Assembly (NCBI GenBank): GCA_017415165.1
Contig: JAFQIY010000033.1
Coordinates: 25,658 to 89,657 of the forward strand
Reading direction: 5' to 3'
Source of the DNA: Oscillospiraceae bacterium
GTDB lineage: Bacteria > Bacillota > Clostridia > Oscillospirales > Ruminococcaceae
Length of the DNA stretch: 64,000 nucleotides
Part shown: piece after piece, positions 36,256 through 43,893 of the stretch
How the letters are laid out: each line of letters begins with the position of its first letter
Numbering within the stretch: position 1 is the stretch's first letter
Position numbers and translations under genes: made by a program
Notes under the pieces: model-generated
What the model was told of the DNA's origin: nothing
The model's database searches: none
Seen by the model: the letters and a program-made list of their open reading frames with translations, nothing else

Positions 36256-37422
36256 ATGTTTTCATTCCTGATAGTTATAATTTACATTGCGTTTATCAGC
36301 CTTGGTCTGCCTGACTCAATTACGGGGTCAGCGTGGCCTGTTATGCACGGTGAGCTTGATGTGCCCCTTTCCTATGTGGGAATTGTGACGATGATTATTG
36401 CAGGCTGCACCATAATATCGGGACTGACTTCCGACTGGCTGACGAGAAAGCTTGGTGCAGGACTTGTAACGGCGATAAGCGTAGCAATGACGGCGGCTGC
36501 ACTGTTCGGATTTTCCGTTTCACACAGCTTTCTTCCCCTTTGCTTCTGGGCAATTCCTTATGGACTGGGAGCAGGTGCTGTTGATGCGGCACTGAACAAT
36601 TATGTTGCACTCCATTATGCTTCACGGCATATGAGCTGGCTTCACTGCTTCTGGGGAGTGGGTGCGGCGGCAGGACCGTATATAATGTCCTATGCACTGA
36701 CTTCGGGGGCAGGCTGGAACAACGGTTACAGAATAATTTCGGTAATTCAGTTTGTGCTTACGGCTGTGCTTTTTGCAAGTCTGCCGATGTGGAAAAAGCG
36801 TACTGACGAAGCTGAAAACGGCGAGGAAACAAAATCAAAGGGCATTATCGGCTCACTGAAAATCAAGGGCGTGCCGCTGGTGCTGGTGATGTTTTTCGGT
36901 TACTGTGCACTTGAAGCTACGGCGGGAATTTGGGCAAGCAGTTACCTTGTTGAATACAAGGGTACGGACGCTGAAACTGCGGCGAGGTTTGCTTCGCTGT
37001 TTTATATAGGTATAACCGTGGGAAGGTTTGTATGCGGATTTGTTGCGGACAAAATCGGGGACAGAAATCTGATAAGGCTTGGTCTTACGGTTATTACGGT
37101 GGGACTTGTGATGATTATGCTTCCCGTGGAAAGCAATGCGGTTGCGCTTGTTGGTCTTGTGGTGGTGGGAATTGGCTGTGCGCCGATTTATCCGTCGGTT
37201 ATTCACGCTACCCCTGCAAACTTTGGCAAGGAAAATTCTCAGGCTATTATCGGCATACAGATGGCGAGTGCTTACGTTGGCACGACTTTTATGCCACCGC
37301 TGTTTGGGGTGATTGCGGAAAATATAAACATTGGTCTGTATCCGTTCTATATGGCGGTTTTTGCGGTACTGATGGTTATCTGTTCGGAATGGCTCAACAA
37401 AAAAGTTTCGGAAAGGAATTGA
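36256..37422 (+). CDS. MFS sugar transporter (FucP-like)
   Basis: A 388-residue major facilitator with about 12 predicted transmembrane helices in two halves, separated by a charged loop near residues 177-195 (KKRTDEAENGEETKSKG). It opens LIVIIYIAFISLGLPDSITGS, similar to fucose-permease-like transporters. The central GIWASSYLVEYKG and VGRFVCGFVADKIGDR motifs are typical. It lies 33 bases after araD and only 4 before GH43, so it probably imports the sugar or short oligosaccharide processed by these enzymes. A small CTAAAATC/GATTTTAG hairpin sits at the araD stop. Confidence 0.85.
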   Translation: MFSFLIVIIYIAFISLGLPDSITGSAWPVMHGELDVPLSYVGIVTMIIAGCTIISGLTSDWLTRKLGAGLVTAISVAMTAAALFGFSVSHSFLPLCFWAIPYGLGAGAVDAALNNYVALHYASRHMSWLHCFWGVGAAAGPYIMSYALTSGAGWNNGYRIISVIQFVLTAVLFASLPMWKKRTDEAENGEETKSKGIIGSLKIKGVPLVLVMFFGYCALEATAGIWASSYLVEYKGTDAETAARFASLFYIGITVGRFVCGFVADKIGDRNLIRLGLTVITVGLVMIMLPVESNAVALVGLVVVGIGCAPIYPSVIHATPANFGKENSQAIIGIQMASAYVGTTFMPPLFGVIAENINIGLYPFYMAVFAVLMVICSEWLNKKVSERN

Positions 37423-37426
37423 TTAT

Positions 37427-38914
37427 ATGAAGTACACAAACCCTATTGTCAAGGGATTTTACCCTGACCCAAGCGTATGCTTTGCAAACGGCAAATTCTA
37501 CCTCGTTTGCAGTTCGTTCCAGTACTTCCCGGGCGTGCCTCTTTTTGAGAGCGACGACCTTGTAAACTGGAAGCAGATTGGTCACGTTTTAACACGCAAG
37601 ACTCAGGTTATGCTGGAGAAAATCAATAGCTCGGGCGGTGTGTTTGCGCCTACAATCCGTTACCACGACGGACGCTTCTATATGGTTACCACAAATGACA
37701 CCACACATCAGAATTTCTACGTTTACACTGACGACATCTACGGGGAATGGTCTGAGCCGATTTTTGTTGACCAGGGCGGTATTGACCCGTCACTGCTGTT
37801 TGATGAGGGCAAGGTTTATTTTATGAGCAACGGCGCTGATGATGACGGCGTGGGCGGAGTTGTTCAGTGTGAAATCAACGTTGAAACAGGAGAGAAGCTG
37901 TCCCGAAGCAAGTGTATATGGCAAGGCTCCGGCGGACGATATCTTGAAAGTCCGCACCTGTACAAGATTAACGGCGGCTACTACCTTATGGCTGCTGAGG
38001 GCGGTACTGAGTACGGTCATATGATTACTTATGCACGTTCCGACTCGCCTTGGGGTCCGTTTGTGAATTACCCGAACAATCCTGTGCTGACAAACAGAAA
38101 CAAAGCGCCTTTTATCATTCAGGGTATCGGTCACGGCGACCTTATTCAGCATATGAACGGCGACTGGTTCATTCTTTCCCTCGGTTTCCGTCAGATACAT
38201 ATCTGGCAGCCTTACCATCACCTTGGACGTGAGGTGTTCCTGACACCTGTCAAGTTCGGCGAGGACGGCTGGTTTGCTGCTGGGACAAACGGTATTACCG
38301 ATTGGGAGTACGAAATCAGGGGCGATTTTGAGCAGGTCGAGAAGAAGAATTACACCTTTGAGAATACGGCTTGGAATCTGGACTGGGTTTATCTTCGTCA
38401 TCCTGTACTTGAAAACTATGAGCTTTCTGAGGGCAAGGCTGTGCTTCACGGCACGGATATTACCCTCGATATGGTTGACACGCCGACTTTTCTCGGCATA
38501 AGACAGCGCGATTTCAATATGGATTTTGCCGTTGATGTTACTGCTGACAAGGGCGAGGCAGGCGTGACGATGTATATGTGCGAAAGCGAGCATTACGACA
38601 TTACAATCCGTGAAAACGGTGACGGCTTTGAGGCTGTGCTGAAGCTGAATATCGGTGATATCAAGCACATTCAGAGCACACTTCCGCTTTCGGGTAACAA
38701 GGCAAGGCTGATTGTCCGTGCTGACAATTTCGGCTACAAGTTCTTTGTAAGCGATAACGGCAAGGAAACAGGTCTTGGCTACGGCAGCACGAAGTACCTT
38801 TCAAGTGAGGTTTCGGGCGGCTTTACGGGAGTTGTAATGGGACTTTATGCTGTTGGAAACAACACTGCTGAATTTACAAAGCTTAACATTGACTATTTTG
38901 AAAATAAGGAGTAA
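37427..38914 (+). CDS. Glycoside hydrolase family 43, beta-xylosidase/arabinofuranosidase
   Basis: A 495-residue intracellular GH43 enzyme: a five-bladed propeller with catalytic base D14 (FYPDPSV), pKa-modulating D120 (GGIDPSL) and acid E174 (YLESPHL), then a C-terminal beta-sandwich typical of beta-xylosidases (from about 315). There is no signal peptide. It releases xylose or arabinose from the ends of xylo- or arabino-oligosaccharides. Its position between a sugar transporter and GH27, downstream of araD, fits arabinoxylan-type substrates taken up by the cell. Xylosidase versus arabinofuranosidase activity cannot be decided here. Confidence 0.9.
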   Translation: MKYTNPIVKGFYPDPSVCFANGKFYLVCSSFQYFPGVPLFESDDLVNWKQIGHVLTRKTQVMLEKINSSGGVFAPTIRYHDGRFYMVTTNDTTHQNFYVYTDDIYGEWSEPIFVDQGGIDPSLLFDEGKVYFMSNGADDDGVGGVVQCEINVETGEKLSRSKCIWQGSGGRYLESPHLYKINGGYYLMAAEGGTEYGHMITYARSDSPWGPFVNYPNNPVLTNRNKAPFIIQGIGHGDLIQHMNGDWFILSLGFRQIHIWQPYHHLGREVFLTPVKFGEDGWFAAGTNGITDWEYEIRGDFEQVEKKNYTFENTAWNLDWVYLRHPVLENYELSEGKAVLHGTDITLDMVDTPTFLGIRQRDFNMDFAVDVTADKGEAGVTMYMCESEHYDITIRENGDGFEAVLKLNIGDIKHIQSTLPLSGNKARLIVRADNFGYKFFVSDNGKETGLGYGSTKYLSSEVSGGFTGVVMGLYAVGNNTAEFTKLNIDYFENKE

Positions 38915-38919
38915 TTGAT

Positions 38920-40179
38920 ATGAAACCATTGACCGCACCTATGGGCTGGAACAGCTGGGATTGCTACGGCGCAGCTGTTGATGAGGCAACTGTCAGAAAA
39001 AATGCTGAATTTATGGCGAAGCATCTTAAACAGTACGGCTGGGAGTACGTTGTTGTTGACATTCAGTGGAGTGCGCCGAATGCGACCTGTCACGAATATG
39101 AGCCGTTCGGTGAGCTTTGTATGGACGAATATTCACGGCTTATTCCTGCTGTGAACCGTTTTCCGTCTGCTGCTGACGGAAAGGGCTTTGCACCTCTTGC
39201 GGAGTACGTTCACTCTCTCGGATTGAAATTCGGTATTCACATTATGAGAGGTATTCCTCGTCACGCTGTTCACAAGAATCTGAAAATCAAGGGCACTGAT
39301 ATGACAGCAAAGGAAGTTGCACGTTCTTCAAGCATTTGTGCGTGGAACCCTGATATGTACGGCGTAAACGCTGAAACTGAGGGCGGACGTGCTTACTACG
39401 ACAGCATTTTTGAGCTTTATGCAAGCTGGGGCGTGGACTTCATCAAGTGCGATGACATCTGCCGTGAGCTTCCTCACGAAGAAGCTGAGCTTGTTATGCT
39501 GAGTGAGGCGCTTCACGGCTGCGGACGTGATATGGTGCTGAGTCTTTCTCCGGGACCTGCACTTCTTGAAAAGGCTGAGCTTTATAAGCAGATTTCAAAT
39601 ATGTGGCGTATCACAGACGATTTCTGGGACAAGTGGGAGCTTCTTTACGCTATGTTTGAGCGTGCGGAAAAGTGGAGTATCCACACAGGTGCAGGGCACT
39701 GGCCTGATGCGGATATGCTTCCGATTGGCCCGCTTCTTCAGGATTACGACAAGTCAATCCGCACTAAGTTTACCGAAGATGAGCAGGTTACGATGATGAC
39801 TCTCTGGAGTATTTTCCGTTCACCGCTTATGATTGGCGGCGAAATGACAGGCTTTGACGAGTTCACAATGAGCCTGCTGACAAATGAAAAAATTCTTGCT
39901 ATGCACAGCAACGCACGTCACTCTCATCAGGTTTGGAAAAAGGAAATTAATGGTGTTGAGCATATTCTCTGGACGGCGGCTTCATCTGAGGGCGGACAGT
40001 ATATTGCTGTATTCAACACGGGTGACACGGCAAGTGAGATTGAGATTTCCCTTGCCGATGTGGAAATTTATGGCGGTGTAACTGCAACTGAACTTTGGAG
40101 CGGCGAAGCTGTTGACGCTGATAAGGCAATTTCTGTAAGTCTTAACAGCCACGGCGCAAAGGCGTTTTATCTGAAATGA
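38920..40179 (+). CDS. Glycoside hydrolase family 27 alpha-galactosidase-like enzyme
   Basis: A 419-residue GH27 protein: a (beta/alpha)8 barrel with the PMGWNSWDCYG opening, nucleophile D178 (DFIKCDD), acid/base D233 (RITDDFW), and a C-terminal beta domain ending SLNSHGAKAFYLK. There is no signal peptide, so it acts in the cytoplasm. GH27 includes alpha-galactosidases and beta-L-arabinopyranosidases. The linked araD and GH43 make arabinopyranoside cleavage plausible, but that is inferred from context. It starts 5 bases after GH43 and ends the operon. Confidence 0.9.
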   Translation: MKPLTAPMGWNSWDCYGAAVDEATVRKNAEFMAKHLKQYGWEYVVVDIQWSAPNATCHEYEPFGELCMDEYSRLIPAVNRFPSAADGKGFAPLAEYVHSLGLKFGIHIMRGIPRHAVHKNLKIKGTDMTAKEVARSSSICAWNPDMYGVNAETEGGRAYYDSIFELYASWGVDFIKCDDICRELPHEEAELVMLSEALHGCGRDMVLSLSPGPALLEKAELYKQISNMWRITDDFWDKWELLYAMFERAEKWSIHTGAGHWPDADMLPIGPLLQDYDKSIRTKFTEDEQVTMMTLWSIFRSPLMIGGEMTGFDEFTMSLLTNEKILAMHSNARHSHQVWKKEINGVEHILWTAASSEGGQYIAVFNTGDTASEIEISLADVEIYGGVTATELWSGEAVDADKAISVSLNSHGAKAFYLK

Positions 40180-40182
40180 TTA

Positions 40183-40230
40183 TTAACCGTGAGTATTTTA
40201 CTTATAAATTATACTCACGGTTAATTTTAT
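40183..40230 (+). terminator. Terminator of the araD-GH27 operon
   Basis: TTAACCGTGAGTAT pairs with ATACTCACGGTTAA (40211-40224), followed by TTTTAT. The next 110 bases are extremely AT-rich without other clear signals. Confidence 0.88.
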
Positions 40231-40340
40231 GATTTATAATAATTTATACAAATAATAATATTAAGTAATTAATATACTGATAGTTTTATGTTATATCTTG
40301 AAATTATGGGGAACTATAGAATATAGTTATATTAAAAGGG

Positions 40341-40369
40341 TTGATTTTAACTATAAAATATGGTATCAT
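40341..40369 (+). promoter_or_regulatory. Predicted promoter of the isomerase-ligase fusion
   Basis: TTGATT (40341-40346), 17 bp and TATCAT (40364-40369), with GGGAGGAAAC before the ATG at 40411. Confidence 0.55.
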
Positions 40370-40410
40370 TAAATTGTATTGCTTTATAATAAAATTTGGG
40401 AGGAAACTAA

Positions 40411-42933
40411 ATGAAAATCAGTTTTTCTACGCTTGCGTGTCCTGACTATTCCTGGGTTGACATATATACTATGGCTAAGGACCTTGGCTTCCACGGTATT
40501 GAGGTAAGAGGTCTCGGAAATGAAATTTCTTCTGTAAGGGCAAAACCCTTTACAGCAGCAAACATTGATGCTACAATTGCAAAGCTGAATAAGCTCGGTC
40601 TTGAAATTCCTTGTCTTTCCAGCGGTGCGTGCCTTAAATTTGCGGACAAGCACGACGAAACTGTTGAGGATATTACTCAGTACGCTGAGCTTGCAAACAA
40701 GCTTGGTACTCCATATATCAGAATTCTTGCAGACCTTGAGCCTGCTCCTGTTGACGAGGTTGAGGACAATGCAATCATTGCTTTTCTCAAGGAAGTTGCT
40801 CCGATTGCTGAAAAGAACAACGTTACACTTCTCGTTGAAACAAACGGCGTTTACGCTGACACAGCACGTCTGAGAAAGGTTCTTGACGCTGTTGCACACA
40901 AGAACATTGCTGCACTTTGGGATATGCACCACCCTGCTCGCTACGTTGGCGAAACAGGTCAGCAGACTGTTGAAAATCTCGGTGATTACATCAAGTATAT
41001 TCACGTCAAGGACTCCGTTATGGAGGACGGCAAGCTTGTTTACAAGATGATGGGCGAGGGTGACCTTCCTATTGCTGAAATGCTTGCGGCACTTCAGAAG
41101 ATTGAATATGACGGATACGTTTCCCTTGAATGGGTAAAGAGATGGTCAAGAGATTTGTATGCGGCAGGTATCGTATTCCCACAGTTTGCAAAGTATATGA
41201 AGCCATATCTGCGTGCAAAGAAGCACAAGCTTCAGATTGACGCAAGAGGCACAGGCTACTACCCTTGGCCAAAGGAAACAATCCTTGATGAAACATTTCC
41301 TGACGTACTGGACAGAATTTGTGAGGAATTCCCTAATCAGTACGCTTTCAGATACACAGAGCTTGACTACACAAGAACTTACCCTGAATTCCGTGATGAC
41401 GTAAGACGCTTTGCTAAGGCACTGGTTGCTATGGGCGTTAAGAAGGGCGACCACGTTGCTATCTGGGCAACAAACGTACCTGCGTGGTACATCACTTTCT
41501 GGGCTTGTACAACTATCGGCGCTGTTCTTGTTACAGTTAACACAGCTTACAAGATTCACGAGGCTGAATATCTGCTTCACCAGTCCGACACACACACACT
41601 TGTTATGGTTGACGGCTACAAGGACTCCGACTATGTTGGAATTATGAAGGAGCTCTGTCCTGAGCTTCAGACCTGCAAGCCGGGTGAGCTCAACTCCAAG
41701 AGACTGCCTTTCCTCAAGAACATTGTTACAACAGATTCCAAGCAGGACGGCTGCTTCACCTGGGACGAGGCTATGGCTCTTGCTGACAATGTTTCCGATG
41801 AAAAGATTGACGCAATGCGTGCTAAGCTTGACAAGCACGACGTTGTAAATATGCAGTACACATCAGGTACAACAGGCTTCCCTAAGGGCGTAATGCTCAC
41901 ACACTACAACGTTGTAAACAACGGTAAGGCTATCGGCGACTGTATGGACCTTTCCACAAACGACAGAATGATGATTCAGGTGCCTATGTTCCACTGCTTC
42001 GGTATGGTACTTGCTATGACTGCAAGTGTTACCCACGGTGTAACAATGTCCCCTATCCCTGCGTTCTCCCCAAGAAAGGGTCTTGCTTGTATCAACAAGG
42101 AAAAGATTACTGCTTTCCACGGCGTACCGACAATGTTTATCGCTATGCTTGGTCACGAGGACTTCGACAAGACAGACTTCTCCCATATGAGAACAGGTAT
42201 TATGGCAGGTTCACCTTGTCCAATCAAGACTATGCAGGAAGTTATCGAAAAGATGCATATGCCTGAAATCTGTATCACTTACGGTCAGACAGAGGCTTCT
42301 CCTGCTACTACAATGTCCAAGACAACTGACAGCATTGAAACACGTGTAAATACTGTCGGCGGACCAATCTTCGGCGTAGAGTGCAAGATTGTTGACCCTG
42401 AAACAGGCGAGGAGCTTGGTGACGATATGGACGGCGAATTCTGCGCAAGAGGCTACAATATTATGAAGGGCTACTACAAGATGCCTGAGGCTACTGCTGC
42501 GGCTATCGACGAGGAAGGCTGGCTCCACTCAGGTGACCTTGCAAGACGTACACCTGAGGGTTATTTCAAGATTACAGGTCGTATCAAGGATATGATTATC
42601 CGCGGCGGTGAAAATATCTACCCTAAGGAAATCGAAGAATTCTTCTACACAAATCCTAAGGTCAAGGACGTTCAGGTTATTGGTGTTCCTGACAAGGCTT
42701 ACGGTGAGGAAATTATGGCTTGTATCGTGCTTAAACCGGGCGAGGAGGCTACTGTTGAGGAAATGAAGCAGTACGCTCTCGAAAGACTTGCAAAGCACAA
42801 GGTACCGAGGTACATTGCTTTCGTTGAGGGCTTCCCGATGAATGCGGCAGGTAAGATTCTCAAGTACAAGATGCGTGAGTGGGCTGTTGATTATCTCGAC
42901 CTCCACGACGCAAGCAAGATTGTTACAGCATAA
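40411..42933 (+). CDS. Fusion of a sugar isomerase-like TIM barrel and an acyl-CoA synthetase
   Basis: An uninterrupted 840-residue frame with two complete domains. Residues 1 to about 270 are a xylose isomerase-like TIM barrel (sugar phosphate isomerase/epimerase family) with the metal ligands E143, D171, H198 (YIHVKD) and E240. After a short linker (to about 290), residues about 290-835 form an acyl-CoA synthetase of the AMP-binding family. This part has the P-loop YTSGTTGFPKG (483-493), ITYGQTEASP, the hinge GRIKDMIIRGGENIYP and the catalytic lysine region PMNAAGKILKYKMRE. The ligase half resembles medium-chain fatty-acid CoA ligases. One promoter and one ribosome site serve both, so the fusion looks real. 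The shared pathway is unknown. Confidence 0.88.
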   Translation: MKISFSTLACPDYSWVDIYTMAKDLGFHGIEVRGLGNEISSVRAKPFTAANIDATIAKLNKLGLEIPCLSSGACLKFADKHDETVEDITQYAELANKLGTPYIRILADLEPAPVDEVEDNAIIAFLKEVAPIAEKNNVTLLVETNGVYADTARLRKVLDAVAHKNIAALWDMHHPARYVGETGQQTVENLGDYIKYIHVKDSVMEDGKLVYKMMGEGDLPIAEMLAALQKIEYDGYVSLEWVKRWSRDLYAAGIVFPQFAKYMKPYLRAKKHKLQIDARGTGYYPWPKETILDETFPDVLDRICEEFPNQYAFRYTELDYTRTYPEFRDDVRRFAKALVAMGVKKGDHVAIWATNVPAWYITFWACTTIGAVLVTVNTAYKIHEAEYLLHQSDTHTLVMVDGYKDSDYVGIMKELCPELQTCKPGELNSKRLPFLKNIVTTDSKQDGCFTWDEAMALADNVSDEKIDAMRAKLDKHDVVNMQYTSGTTGFPKGVMLTHYNVVNNGKAIGDCMDLSTNDRMMIQVPMFHCFGMVLAMTASVTHGVTMSPIPAFSPRKGLACINKEKITAFHGVPTMFIAMLGHEDFDKTDFSHMRTGIMAGSPCPIKTMQEVIEKMHMPEICITYGQTEASPATTMSKTTDSIETRVNTVGGPIFGVECKIVDPETGEELGDDMDGEFCARGYNIMKGYYKMPEATAAAIDEEGWLHSGDLARRTPEGYFKITGRIKDMIIRGGENIYPKEIEEFFYTNPKVKDVQVIGVPDKAYGEEIMACIVLKPGEEATVEEMKQYALERLAKHKVPRYIAFVEGFPMNAAGKILKYKMREWAVDYLDLHDASKIVTA

Positions 42934-42940
42934 AATCAAA

Positions 42941-43173
42941 ACGCTTCCGATAAATTTCGGAAGCGTCAGTTTGTCAAAAAAGACTTTTCGACAATGAATA
43001 GTGAATATTGAATAATGAATAATTAAGGAATTGCCTTCGGCAATAATATTAAAAATGTCCGCAAAGCGGACACCTTAACTATTCATTATTCTTTATTCAT
43101 TATTCATTTTTCATTAGCCTGTCGACTTTATCGACAGGCTCACGCTTCCGATTGATTTCGGAAGCGTTTTTTT
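42941..43173. repeat. MITE-like palindromic element nested between two copies of a terminator hairpin
   Basis: Outer hairpins ACGCTTCCGA/TCGGAAGCGT occur twice (42941-42966 and 43142-43167), the second with a long T run. Inside lie TTGTC/GACAA (42971-42994) and GCCTGTCGA/TCGACAGGC (43117-43139). The core from about 42993 to 43115 has imperfect terminal inverted repeats built from AATGAATA/TATTCATT units, around two small hairpins, TTGCCTTCGGCAA and TGTCCGCAAAGCGGACA. The outer hairpins can terminate both the fusion gene and the leftward peptidase gene. Arrangement and repeat type fit a non-autonomous mobile element. Confidence 0.7.
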
Positions 43174-43174
43174 G

Positions 43175-43753
43175 CTAAATGATAATTCCGCCCATAAATC
43201 CGAAGTGCTGCTGCAAATCGGAAAGGGACATTTCGCCTGTGCCGCCCCAGGAGGAAAACGTCAGTATGTCATTTTCCAGTCCTGTTACGGTTATATAGTG
43301 CCAGGACATCGTGCCCTGCGAAATTCTGCCGTTGACGGTGTAGGTTATACAGTAGGGGAGTTTCTTTCCGTTAAGACCGATACGGACGATAACGGGGGTG
43401 TCGTTTTCAAGGGACTTTTTTATGGTTTGTTCAAGGGTCTCGCCTTTCAGGCTGTAACGAGGGATAAAACGGAAGGTATAGCCTTGTTTACGCAGAAATT
43501 TAATAATGCGGCGTGCCGATATTCCTATTAAATTGAAGTGGAATTTATAGAAAAAGCTTTGACTGTTTTCGGTTATAAACTGTTTGTAATCGTCCATTGT
43601 CAGGGCTTTTTTATTTTGCTTGTACAGCAGCATATCACAGGCGGCAATCATTCCGCAGCCGCTTCGGTGTATATTCCTTCCAAAAAGGCATTGGTTTCCG
43701 CCGTGCATTACTCCGCCGTTTTCGTTGGTAATTTTTATATAGTCAAGCCTCAT
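43175..43753 (-). CDS. Peptidase C39-like (papain-fold) protein
   Basis: A 192-residue protein. I chose the ATG at 43753 behind AAGGGGGCGGCG; the frame extends to 43813 without a better site. It has a papain-like cysteine peptidase layout: catalytic Cys in HRSGCGMIAACDMLLY (about residue 35) and His in MSWHYITVTG (about residue 152), followed by FSSWGG. This resembles the C39-like (BtrH/Peptidase_C39_2) group. No signal peptide or ABC transporter domain is present. It is divergent from spoIIE and shares its upstream region. The substrate is unknown. Confidence 0.75.
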   Translation of the reverse strand: MRLDYIKITNENGGVMHGGNQCLFGRNIHRSGCGMIAACDMLLYKQNKKALTMDDYKQFITENSQSFFYKFHFNLIGISARRIIKFLRKQGYTFRFIPRYSLKGETLEQTIKKSLENDTPVIVRIGLNGKKLPYCITYTVNGRISQGTMSWHYITVTGLENDILTFSSWGGTGEMSLSDLQQHFGFMGGIII

Positions 43754-43819
43754 TGCGCCGCCCCCTTTCCGAATATTATAGCACGGCTTTTCTTTTGTTT
43801 CAACTGTATTCACATCTGT

Positions 43820-43853
43820 TTCGACACATTTTTTCTGACTTGTCTGATATACT
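43820..43853 (+). promoter_or_regulatory. Candidate Spo0A-dependent promoter of spoIIE
   Basis: A perfect 0A box in reverse orientation, TTCGACA (43820-43826; complement TGTCGAA), lies 21 bp before TATACT (43848-43853). Over-long spacing with 0A boxes at the -35 position is the known design of Bacillus spoIIE and spoIIG promoters. This also shows that the upstream ATGs from 43753 on are not the start of spoIIE. Confidence 0.65.
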
Positions 43854-43893
43854 TATGCAGAATGAGTATAAATCGGAAGGACTGTTCAGAATT

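Noticed and set aside
43753-43893. Longer N-terminus for spoIIE from an ATG at 43753
   Set aside because: It would run through the 0A box and -10 box, and the extra residues do not resemble SpoIIE.
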